Origin: Pseudopyrenochaeta lycopersici
Taxonomy: Eukaryota > Ascomycota > Dothideomycetes > Pleosporales > Pseudopyrenochaetaceae
Reading direction: 5' to 3'
Length of the DNA stretch: 64,000 nucleotides
Assembly: GCA_003313425.1 (NCBI GenBank)
Contig: NHZP01000025.1
Span: forward strand, 682,001 to 746,000
Positions 1-9,385 of this stretch are shown here, one piece after another (the stretch's first letter is position 1; each line of letters opens with the position of its first letter). A program made the position numbers and the translations under genes. The notes beneath the pieces were generated by a model, which was not told the DNA's origin, searched no databases, and saw only the letters and a program-made list of their open reading frames with translations.

Positions 1-24
1 CGACGACACGAGCAGCACTGAAGC

Positions 25-913
25 ATGTCGCAACGAGAGTATCACATAGTCGTCCTCGGATCTGGTAAGCTAGTCAAATGCGATGAACAACTAGAAATAC
101 CTGCTAATGATTGTGGCGTAACAGGTGGAGTCGGGAAAAGCTGTCTAACAGGTACGTTGCCGGATTTGGCACCTCGATTGTGGTTTCAGCAACGCTGACA
201 ATTCACAGCACAATTCGTACAAAATGTCTGGATAGAGAGCTACGATCCCACTATTGAGGATTCATATCGGAAGGTCCTTGATGTTGACGTTGGTACCCAT
301 GAGCGAGTCGCCAAAATCGTCCACTGACCTATTTTAGGGCCGTCATGTGGTACTAGAGATATTGGATACAGCGGGCACAGAGCAATTCAGTGAGCAGTCC
401 AGTCCATACATGAGAGCAAATTAGCTGATCTTATACAGCCGCCATGAGGTACATCTTCCGCATCCCGCTGCTCTCTTTCCGTAACTTATGAAGCGCAGAG
501 AACTGTACATGAAAACTGGCCAAGGTTTCCTACTTGTTTTCAGCATAACTTCAGCATCTTCTTTCCACGAGCTCGCTGAGTTGCGCGAGCAAATACGGCG
601 AATCAAGGACGACGACAATATGCCGATGGTACTCATTGGGAACAAGTCCGATTTAGAAGACCACCGAGCAGTACCACGCCCACGAGCCTTTGCCATATCC
701 CGCGACTGGAAAATTCCTTATTTTGAGGCCAGCGCACGAAGAAGAGCAAATGTAGACGAAGCCTTCGTTGAACTCAGCCGACAGATCATCCGCAGAGATC
801 AGAATGAGCGACGAAACGTACCACCCGACTCTCCACGACCTGGGGGCAGGCAGAGAACAGGACGCAATAGAGAAAGGCAGATCAGACACCGGCCGAAATG
901 TACGATCCTTTAG
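25..913 (+). CDS. rsr1: Rsr1/Bud1 (Rap-type) small GTPase, 207 aa, six exons
   Basis: Ras-superfamily GTPase of the Rsr1/Bud1/Krev-1 group, a membrane-anchored switch that in fungi directs polarity and growth-site choice. Spliced exons 25-64, 125-151, 209-288, 338-389, 439-448 and 499-913 sum to 624 nt, exactly 207 codons plus stop. Visible motifs: P-loop GSGGVGKS near residue 12, effector loop YDPTIEDSY near 32, switch [10 protein letters not shown], base-recognition NKSD, SARRR (G5 region) and a C-terminal CTIL prenylation box after a basic tail; the final Leu suggests geranylgeranylation. Exon 5 is only 10 nt (CCGCCATGAG); without it the invariant TAMRELYM stretch is lost and the frame breaks. 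The third intron uses a GTTGGT donor. The ATG at 25 is the only start giving the canonical N-terminus, and only 24 bases of upstream DNA are in the window. The family assignment is firm; Rsr1 rather than another Rap-like protein rests on overall resemblance. Confidence 0.9.
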
Positions 914-1778
914 TTACGATACCCAACGACAATGGCCGTGCCAGAGGCAGTGGACCTGCTGGACCGGGCACTGCCATTGCCATAGGCTAAAGCCTAGTTG
1001 TAATGTTCCTCGGTGGAACCTTCGGAGTCCTAGAAACTTCTAGACGTTTCTCGATCATAGAGTCACGAGGAGTTAGGCAGATATAAATGCTGCCTTACTC
1101 CTGAGATAGCTTTCTTCTTCATTGAATACAATCCTGTTACCAGGTATCGGCGCTTTGCGCAGCCCCTTACAGCCACCATCCCATTCAATTACGTCTTTCC
1201 ACACTTTCATCATCAGCACCACGTTGGCATTATAGAGGTATTAGAACACCCGCTTACTGCGGCAATCAATCTCCTTCGTTCTCAGCCCTTATCTCTGAGT
1301 GCCTACTCTGGGGATGCCTCAGATGCGCAGCATTTACACCGCCCTGGCTGTTTTCGCTTCTCCTTCCAAGTTGCTAATATGAAAAGCCACTGAAGTCATC
1401 AAGTACCCCTATCATCAGATCAAGTCGCAAAATTGTTAACACAGAGCACAAGTGCGCGACTCAATAGAGCGACGTTCGACACTACCGATGATGCACCGTT
1501 GACGAGTCACGGACCAACGCAGGAACACGCGCCCGAGGATCTGTGCGATTCATATGCAAACTCAAACACGGGACAACCAAGCCACACACGGAGAGAGCCA
1601 GCGAATCATAATCTTACTGCGACATTTTCCTACTTTCTCGTGTTGGTGCCTTATGCTCATTCTCCCAAATTTTTTCAACATCTATACCACCCAAAGATGC
1701 TGCGACACCATCACAACTGTTCACACGATTCATGCATTCGAATATACCCATGATCAAGGTGGTTATAGGCCCTTCCTC
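914..1778. other. No host gene seen; contains a possible solo LTR
   Basis: Downstream of the GTPase gene I see no reading frame that resembles a protein family; the frames present are short and open mostly by chance. The only structure is the LTR-like block at 999-1171, listed separately. Confidence 0.5.
999..1171 (+). repeat. Candidate solo LTR (Gypsy-like)
   Basis: The block begins TGTAATG and ends CCCCTTACA, a 5-bp TGTAA/TTACA inverted end pair of the TG...CA type. It holds a TATA-like GATATAAATG about 90 bases in and a promoter-distal stretch TTGAATACAATCCTGTTACC like the R/U5 part of fungal Gypsy LTRs as I remember them. The flanks (CTAGT left, GCCAC right) are not a target duplication, so the boundaries may be wrong or the copy old. 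Confidence 0.35.
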
Positions 1779-1922
1779 TGTAAGCCAGTATTGGTCACAT
1801 GATTCGAGAATTAGTAATCTCTCATGAACATATAGCTGCAGGCCACCCTCCATCTAAAACAGACAATCAATATAACATGCACTTCTATGAAGAATTTCTT
1901 TGTGCACCCTTTAAGGCTTACA
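1779..1922 (+). repeat. 144-bp TG...CA repeat with 5-bp TSD (copy 1)
   Basis: Starts TGTAAGCC and ends GGCTTACA, an 8-bp perfect inverted end pair, and is flanked by TCCTC on both sides (1774-1778 and 1923-1927). A near-identical copy lies at 29479-29624 with its own 5-bp duplication. The combination of TG...CA ends and 5-bp TSD is what integrase-driven LTR elements leave, so this may be a very short solo LTR of a TRIM/SMART-like element; a MITE is the alternative. No coding capacity. Confidence 0.75.
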
Positions 1923-2127
1923 TCCTCCGACCTAAAACGCGGGCCTCAGAGGTTGACGCTCGGATGCAATGACCCGGACACTGATTCAAGCTTTTTGGGT
2001 GAGAAAGAATCGCGAGAGGGTAAAAACGAATCTGGTGCCGAAAAAAGACTGACGGACATTGTGGTTGTGTGCCCAAGCGCGCCAAAGTCACATATACCGT
2101 GTCCGTAGGCGTGATGCACGGATTCGC

Positions 2128-2562
2128 ATGATGCACGCGGAACACTTACCACCCCAAACTTCAACACCACATAACTCTACTATCATAAGCTCAATCAAAG
2201 CTGCGATCAAAGCAATAGAATCGCTGAAGTCTGGGGAATCATTCCAGTACACTAAAATAGCCAACAAGTTTGGTGTTAATCGCTCTACGCTATCGCGAAG
2301 GCGCCAGGCTCTTACCCAACCGCATGCAGCCAAGTCAATTAACAAACCAACAAATGCTCAACCACAACAAGAGCAGGAGCTTGTACAATACGTTAAGCAG
2401 CTCACAAAGCGAGGCCTACCTCCTACAAGGCCTCTAATACAGAATTACGCGTCAAAGGTGCCTAAGAATCCTATTAGCAAGAGCTGGGTTACCCGTATTG
2501 GCAGGTCTAGAAAGTACGGTGATATCTGGATCGGAGAGACCGAAATTCTAGACCTTCGGTGA
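2128..2562 (+). pseudogene. Pogo/Fot-type transposase, N-terminal fragment (pogo-A)
   Basis: The frame encodes a helix-turn-helix of the Psq/CENP-B type (YTKIANKFGVNRSTLSRRR near residue 50) followed by the start of a Tc5/CENP-B HTH (QEQELVQYVKQLTKRGLPP). It closely resembles the N-terminus of the pogo-B transposase at 12355-13254. Resemblance stops at about 2495 (after KSWVTRI) and no DDE catalytic region follows, so this is a 5' fragment. The ATG at 2128 is the best start; longer versions need a non-ATG codon. Confidence 0.7.
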
Positions 2563-3634
2563 GATCGAAGAGCTGGAGTTAAGGCCGTAGATATAAAGGA
2601 GTAGGTTGCGCTCTGTAGAAAGGGACAGAGATTTCTCAAATAGAGATAATTTCAAGTCTATTGAGACTTGCGTCACATGCGCCACAGTGTTAGAGTTCTC
2701 ATACCAATAGAGAGGTTGTGGCGTCGTCCATTTCGGTACCGCTATTTGTCGTACTGGGGTTGGTAGGGGAGTACGGACGTTAATTCGCAGTGTGCGAAAA
2801 CTCTTAGGCGAAAAGTCTGTGGCTCCGGAGTTCTCCCGAATTCAATATCCAGCTCTTTCAACAATCCAAAAGTTTTCCCAGGCCTTTTGCTAGGCGGGGA
2901 GATAGCCGCTTATACTAGCTCTCAGCCACTGCCGCAATCAGAAGTGCAGTCTGATGCAGCCTGTGTCCCTCCAATCGCTCCATCCCAATCCCTCGGCTGC
3001 CAACTTAGGAAAGTATCATGGAACGCGTGAATTACTGTAAGAACTCCGCGGCGCGCACTGTTGCACTGAACGAAGTGGACAGAAAAGGTAGCAGGGCACC
3101 GTTGCCCAAAGCTGAGAGGCACAACTCTCAGTCGTTATTACGGCACATTAGTGCCACACCAACGGCGCTATACTCGGATCTAGAGCGGATATGGCAAAGC
3201 TCCTGCCAAGCTCTGCAGGGTAGCGGAACATCGAGGCGAGAGCATCTCGGAGCTCGACTTGATCTGCAGGACAAATGTTATCTCGAATTGGTTAGGCTGC
3301 TAAGCCCGGCCACAGCTGGCTATGTCTTCATTAGCTACTGTGAAGATCTTACAAACTAACGGTGAGGCTAGTCTCTAAGAACGCAAGGTTGGTTCTCCGG
3401 GATAGAGTGAGGGACTAGAGGGACGGGGTTCAGTACTAAGACAGTAAGAGGGCGCTTCTGAAAAGAGTACTGAGGAGTTGAGAACAATAAGATTGCTATC
3501 ACTATACTGTAAAGTAAATTATTGAGTTGAACACAATGAGCCATAAGGGTTCATTGTAGAGGTCTATATACATAGCTGTCCCAGAGAATTTCATGAAATC
3601 CCAAGCGGGTTCTGGATGTACCATCCTGCACTGG
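2563..3634. other. No recognisable gene; one unexplained open frame on minus strand
   Basis: About 1.1 kb without a gene I can name. On the minus strand the frame from about 2833 down to 2551 stays open for roughly 90 codons without an ATG (includes RTLRINVRTPLPTPVRQ), perhaps a relic exon. On the plus strand 3018-3359 is a 113-codon ATG frame with no family resemblance. A 21-nt stretch at 2853-2873 (CTCTTTCAACAATCCAAAAG plus T) recurs exactly at 30616-30636. Confidence 0.4.
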
Positions 3635-4203
3635 TCAGTGTGCACCGTTATCTAGTAGCAGCTTCACAATTGGCTTGCGCCCTCCGTATGAAGCCGCCTG
3701 GAGTGCGTTGCCGAAGTGTCCACCCTGCGCGTTGACTTTGGCGCCATTGTTAAGCAGCAGCTTCACGATCTGCTCCTGGCCTCCGTATGAAGCCGCCTGG
3801 AGTGCGTTGCCGAGGTATCCACCCTTCGCGTTGACTTCGGCTCCCTTATTCAGCAGCAGCTTCACCACATGCTCGTGGCCCCAGCACGAAGCCGCCTGGA
3901 GTGCGTTGCCGAAGTGTCCACACTGAGCGTTGATATTGGCGCCCTTGTCCAGCAGCAGTTGTACTACCTCCTTATGACCCCCCTGTGCCGCTAATAACAG
4001 CGGTGTCCGGTCGTCATTACTTGTGACTTGGACATTGGCTCTTTCTCCTAGCAACCTTTGAGCCGTTGCCTCTTGGCCATGTTGGGCAGCCCACAATAAC
4101 GCCGAGCTTCCGGACTGTTGTATGTTGTAACGGTAGAGAGAGGTATTTAGCAGACGGTAAAGGCGGCGGTTAGTTCTTGCAAGGGCGTTGATATCTTGTC
4201 AAA
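3635..4203 (-). pseudogene. Ankyrin-repeat protein, 5'-truncated
   Basis: Minus-strand frame with a leader resembling fungal F-box/ankyrin proteins (DINALARTNRRLYRLLN, then YNIQQSGSSALLWAAQHGQ) followed by four to five ankyrin repeats of the form GNALQAASYGGQEQIVKLLL about 34 residues apart. Ankyrin repeats are protein-binding modules. The upstream part ends in a stop just before the GATT repeat and LINE sequence at 4229 onward, so the 5' half appears to have been removed or displaced by the LINE insertion. The frame ends after DNGAH, perhaps prematurely. Substrate and partner are unknown. Confidence 0.75.
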
Positions 4204-4227
4204 ACTTTGGGGGTGTAAGAGTTATCT

Positions 4228-4228
<1 letters not shown>

Positions 4229-4272
<44 letters not shown>
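4229..4272. repeat. (GATT)n microsatellite, probably the LINE 3' tail
   Basis: About eleven GATT units in a row. Read on the minus strand it directly follows the LINE 3' region as (AATC)n. Short tandem repeats are a common 3' end of Tad-like non-LTR elements, so I read this as the tail marking the LINE/ankyrin-gene junction. Confidence 0.65.
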
Positions 4273-5023
4273 CTTACGCCACAGGGTGCCCAGAAGGCCC
4301 ATAGGCTGACTATCCCATCTGACCTAATCGCTTAGACCTCGGTACGCCCACGCTTCATTCCAAGCCCAAAGCAGCTTCGTCCCTCTCAGCTCTGACCTCT
4401 CTACTCCTTGTAGTTATACCGTCCAGGACCTGCCTTACTCTTGTCCCCACGGTCCTTCGTATCCGAGAGCCGTTTCCCGACCGTCGACCTTCTCATTACC
4501 GGCTGGCCAACTTCGAGTCCGCGAGGATATAACCTGTGGCCTGGAGGGTCCTACAGTATCGCGTTCACCCTAGGTGTCCAGTGGCAATGACAAACTCGAT
4601 AGTCCTGTTGAGCACATTGAGGTTAGGTTTCCAAGACTCCGCCTTTCCATCCAGTGGTTCGCCCGAGGGTAGCCGTTGTTCCGACCGTCCTCCTAAGAAG
4701 AAGGACAGGTCGCCCCACCTGTTACCTGCGACTTTCCGTAGTGCCGGGCGGAGCTCGTCCCATCGTGAACATTCGAAGAGGAAGTGGCGAACAGTTTCTG
4801 GGGTCTGTCTTTCACACTCGCATAAGTCTGAATTCGTGGCGCCTATTTTCGCAAGGTAACTCTTGAGCCGACTCTTTCCAGTGCGTAGTTGGCACAGTAT
4901 CGCTGCTTTCTTATATGTGAGGTTGTCGTACATGATTCGCGTGTGTCGGCCAGGTAGTGCTGCGTCTAGGGGTACCGGCTTATCCAGTTTTGTCCTTGGT
5001 AAGAGGGCGTGAATCCTTTTCAG
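4273..5023 (-). pseudogene. Tad-like LINE, 3' end of ORF2 (LINE-1)
   Basis: Minus-strand coding from 5023 to a stop at 4565 encodes the end of a fungal Tad-type ORF2: ALPGRHTRIMYDNLTYKKA, QLRTGKSRLKSYLAKI, then a Cys/His cluster CECERQTPETVRHFLFEC. This region follows reverse transcriptase and RNase H in such elements. It ends abruptly at the hAT-1 terminus. The matching 5' part (ORF1) lies beyond hAT-1 on the same strand, but endonuclease, reverse transcriptase and RNase H cores are absent. Confidence 0.8.
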
Positions 5024-7921
5024 CAGGCTTGTCGTCAACAGTTGGATTATTACCAATACCAATATATATTGCCAATACCAATACCAATACCAATCCAATA
5101 GGGTTCTAGCCTTATTGGCAGCTTATTGGCAAATACTATATAGTTTCTTCTGCATTTTCTGGCCTTATATGTGCTGCAAATCACGTATTGGCAGTAATTT
5201 AATTGTATATATAAGTAATGCTTGATATATTACTGCTCTTCAAGTGTAGTTGTAGATGCTCGGCAAAGCCTCGGCTAGCCGACAGAACCCCTCAAATTTG
5301 AACACTCAGCACCCCCCAAGTTATTCTAGCCATTAACAACCAAACTTTATCGAATTCTATTCACATACGGTCTGTTTCATTAAATATGGACCCTACAGAA
5401 CAGGCAAATGATACAGCTTCTGTAGCTCATTACTCATCTCCAACGCCAGCGGCCAGCCGCAAACGAACTGCTAGTCAGTCTACTTCTAGCGAGCATGCTG
5501 CAACAAGATCTTCCAAAAAGCGAGCTCTTAGAATATGGTCCCACGCCCGGAGGCCAGGCCCTAGCGAACCAACGCATGATAAGAACCGCAATCCAATCTG
5601 GTACTGTGCAGATCCAGAATGCAACACTCCTCATCTTGTGTATAGTGTCCAGTCAACAAACGCTGCTCGAAACCATATAAAATCAAAGCACAGTATAATT
5701 GTTAAAGAGGAGGAAGAGTCTCTAGTTAGGAAAGCAACAAATATGTCACTAGAGAAGTCATTTAAGAATGCAGAAGAGCAGGTTAACGAAAAGAGAGAGA
5801 AAGTGCAGAGGGAGGTGTTTTTATCTGTTATTAAGAGAGAGGAAGTTCAAGAGGCTCTAGCTCGACTTATCGTAGCCCAGAACTTACCGTACAACGCTGT
5901 TGAATGGCCAGAATTACGCAGTATTCTCATTCAACTTAATCCGGCAGTAAAACCCTTCCTTATCAATTCTCACACAACTGTCCCTCGTGTTATCGAAACC
6001 TGCTTTAATTCACGCCGAGAGGAAGTCAAAGCTGAGATGCTTGATACAGAATATGAAATACACCTCGCTGCAGACGCCTAGAGTGCCCCTAATCGCAAAC
6101 AGTTCCTTACTATAACAGCCCACTTTGTTAACCGCGATGGTATCCTTCGGAAGTATACTCTTAGATTTATTGAGCTACTAGACTCTAAGAAGGGAATTCA
6201 CCAGTTCAAAGCTCTTCTTCCCTACCTAGAGAAGTATAAGATATAGGCAAAGCTGGGCTACTTTATTGGCGATAATGACGGCACTAATAACGTCCTCTGC
6301 CGTCAACTTGAGGCCTGGCTTAGACTTAAAGGTATCCAGAATTGGAAGGCAGCCCACCAAAGAATCCGCTGCCAAGGGCACGTTCTCAATATCATCGCTT
6401 CAGCGTTCTTATTTGCCAAGGACAAAGAAGCTGTTGAAGCTGTGATAAAGCAGCTTACAGAGGATGAGACACTTAGTTTTGAGAAGGCACTAACAGAGAA
6501 CTTTGAAGAAGCTACAGCTATCAAATGGCGTCAAATGGGCCCACTTGGAAAGCTTCATAACTTCGTTAAGTGGCTCCGATCCAATTACAATGAGTACCAC
6601 AAGTTTAAGCAGATAGCTGGCCGGACAATACCGATGGACAACGACACCCGGTGGAATAGCTGGCTTTAAATGCTGGAGGTGGCTTGCGATAACGAAGATA
6701 CCGTCAACAAGTTCCTACACTCAAACTACAGCCAACTTGAAAGGGACTATCTTACTCCTAGTGATTGGGAGCTCCTCTACCATACTCGCGACTTCCTTAA
6801 ACCTCTCGAACAAGCTACTAAGTTCTGTGAGAGCTCTTTTGCTTGCCTGGATCGAACACCATACACAATGGACTTTATACTTGCTCATTTAAAGGAATCT
6901 GAGGTAGGTAATATTAATTTTTCCTAAAGTCTACTAAGATATGAACCTAGATTCTGAAGCTAATATTTTACAGGAGCAACACAAGAACAACCCTACCCTT
7001 CTTAGCAGCATTCGAACAGCGTGGTATTCCTTTGATCAATACTTTATCAAAGCTGACGAGGTCCCTGCCTACTGCGCAGCCACACTCCTTCACCCTTCCC
7101 GTCGAAAGAACTATCTAGAACGCAATTGGGAGCCTAAATGGGTAAAGGATATATCTCCAAAGGTGCAGAAGTACTAGGAGAACAACTTCAAGGGCAAACA
7201 CCCTGCTATAGTGGATGATATCTCAATACATCCTATGGCAACAGATAAGTTCGCCCAGTGGCACCAGAAGCAGAGGCTTGCTGTACACGCTGCAGATGAG
7301 TTTATCTCCTTTACTGAGAATGATCCCTGTGAGCTCCCTCTTAACATGGAGCCTTATGAGTGGTGGCTACAGCCTCAGCAACAGAAGAGCTATCCGAACT
7401 TATCAAAAATGGCTGTTAATATTCTTTCTTGTCCCTCTATGTCTGCTGAGCCGGAACGTGTCTTTTCTGGGGCTCGTCGCACTATATCATGGTCAAGAAT
7501 TAAGCTCGGATCAAAGAATATTGAGATGGGAGAGTGTTTGAAGTCATGGCAACGTATATATGTTCAGAGGGACGGTGAATATGTAGCAGAGCTGAGAGCA
7601 CTTAACGAGCGTTGGATTCAAGACGACAACCCAGAAGTCCTTGGACGCGATGATGATAGTCATATGCCTTTAGACGATACGCAGAGTGAGTCACTGGAGT
7701 CTAGCATCTTATCTGGCCCTCGTACTATTAATTCCGAAAGTCTGTTTGTAGAGTAGAACTATTATACCATGCCAAGACTGGCGATAGGCGTATTGGCAAC
7801 CTTATTGGCACGTTATTGACACATTATTGGCACATTATTGGTATTGGCAAAACGGTTAACCAATATCTTGGTATTGGCAAAAAGTGCCAATAGCCTTATT
7901 GAATTGTTGACGACAAGCCTG
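5024..7921 (+). mobile_element. hAT transposon hAT-1 (2898 bp), no TSD
   Basis: Ends are a 17-bp perfect inverted repeat CAGGCTTGTCGTCAACA. Subterminal DNA is packed with TATTGGCA/CCAATA motifs (5048-5140 and 7790-7900), the usual kind of hAT transposase binding array. The 8-bp flanks differ (CTTTTCAG left, CCTGGCAG right), so this copy did not arrive as a simple insertion here. Both flanks are the same LINE in the same orientation. Confidence 0.85.
5386..7756 (+). pseudogene. hAT-1 transposase, inactivated
   Basis: hAT transposase with an N-terminal BED-like zinc finger (residues about 45-105), the RNaseH-like core (DNDTRWNSW) and the C-terminal hAT dimerisation domain (MSAEPERVFSGARRTISW). 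The start is the ATG at 5386. One likely intron (6904-6974) interrupts the core. In-frame stops at 6079, 6244, 6667 and about 7175 break the gene; at 6079 a TAG stands where relatives have Trp of the DIWTSPN motif, and at 6244 a TAG could be a former CAG. These fit C-to-T changes. Confidence 0.85.
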
Positions 7922-8990
7922 CCTGGCAGCCTGGGTCATGTCGTTGTATGGCTGGGTGTTTGTGGATTTCCTTTGAAAATTGGCTGGTGCCAAAGAGCTG
8001 GAACGAGCGGACTGGCTCCTTGTATGAAACAATCCAGGAAGTGAGGCCCTTCTGATTCGCCCCATGCCGTGAGGTCCTGCAGCTGACTGGCTGCTTGCCT
8101 GTTTGTGAGCAGACCTCTTCCTCTACTAGCTGGGTAGTAGTGGGTAGTTCTGTGCCGTCCAGGGTCCGGAAAGAGCTGGGTACTCCTTGTACTGCGTAGT
8201 TGATCCAGCGTTCTGGGATCCTCACTGCGTCTCCGTCTAGGGCTCTTACTAGAAGTTCCTGGTTTTCTTGAATTAGAAGTTGATCCCGAATTTTCTGATT
8301 TGCTGGGGTAATCGCCCAGCCTGTATTAATAGGTGACGCAGTAGGTACGTCTTTAAGGGCGATTCCTCCTATGCTCTTGCAGATTGCCTGCCTTACTGCA
8401 AATGGTGAGGGTTGTTGCAGTCGCATTGCTGGGTTAGAGATGGCAATGAATATTCGGTTGTCTTCTTTTAGCTTAGCTGGCGGGGCAGGCCGTGGCCTAG
8501 TAGGGATCAGGGGTCGGCTGATACCCCTATCTGATATTTGGGGGTTTCTGGCTACGTCCGCCCAAGAGCGGCGTCCTGAGTCCGGGCTCCTGGAGTTACT
8601 GTAGCTGGCATCGCTGCTCCAGCGGGAGCTACTGGGAGAGTTGCTTGGGGAGAGGGAAGTCAGGGCGTGGATGACTCTCCGTTGCAGCTCCTCCGCAATC
8701 CTAGATTCTTGAGGGTTGGTGTAGCCCTGAGCGTATTGATCTACGGCTGCTACGAAGGCAGTAGTGATGGTGTTCCATAGCTGGGTGATCTGCTGAGTCT
8801 CGGTGATGTGGCGTTGGACGGCGTCAGAGACTCGAGGTTTAGGGGCGCCCCCACTGGGGTTCTGGCTGCTCAGCGAGGGTGCTTGGTGGTGCACGTCCTT
8901 CTGAGGCCGTCTTGAGGCGCGGGTGTCTAGCTGCTGAGGGGACTCGGGGTCTGGGGACCCCGTGTAATGGGAAGGGGGAGGCTCTGCCAT
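7922..8990 (-). pseudogene. Tad-like LINE ORF1, truncated (LINE-1 5' part)
   Basis: Minus-strand frame from ATG 8990 resembles ORF1 (gag-like, RNA-binding) of Tad-type LINEs: a Ser/Pro-rich N-terminus with SWADVARNP near residue 145, the EDNRIFIAIS segment, PSSFRTLDGTELPTTTQLV and the SFQLFGTSQFSKEI segment just before the expected CCHC knuckles. It runs into the hAT-1 end at 7921 right where the first knuckle begins (PGCQ), so the knuckles are missing. The 5' limit of the element, near 9000-9060 against the pogo-B tail, is not clear. Confidence 0.8.
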
Positions 8991-9385
8991 CCTATCAGGC
9001 TCCCTTGCGTGTCGCGTGGGGGGCCTAGGCGGACGTTAGAGGTACTCCCAGAGTGGCCGCAGTGAGCCGGATCAGTTGCTGGTATTTTTGGTCCTCTGTA
9101 AAGGATATCCAAAAATCGAAAAATTGGTGTTCGGTGCAGGATTGAAGGGCTATAGGCCAGTTGCCTCAAAGGCCTTGAGGATGGTCTCCTTTTTTTTTTA
9201 ACTGAAGCTGCCCAGGCTGCTTTGAAGAAAGGATAGAAGTCTCTTTTGCTGATAGAGACTAGCCCCTGGCTTCTCTCCATGAACTGTGAGACCTCCTCTG
9301 AGTACGCGAGTGTGAGAGGCTTGAACATGCTCACGTCAAGTGGCTGTAAGCTATGGGTTGAGTGAGGAGGATAGATAGCCTAGGA

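Noticed and set aside
25..913. The GTPase gene as a pseudogene (stop at 421-423)
   Set aside because: The stop lies in an intron once the 10-nt microexon is recognised; the complete model is in frame.
5024..7921. hAT-1 as a simple insertion into the LINE
   Set aside because: The 8-bp flanks do not match and a large LINE segment is missing at the junction.
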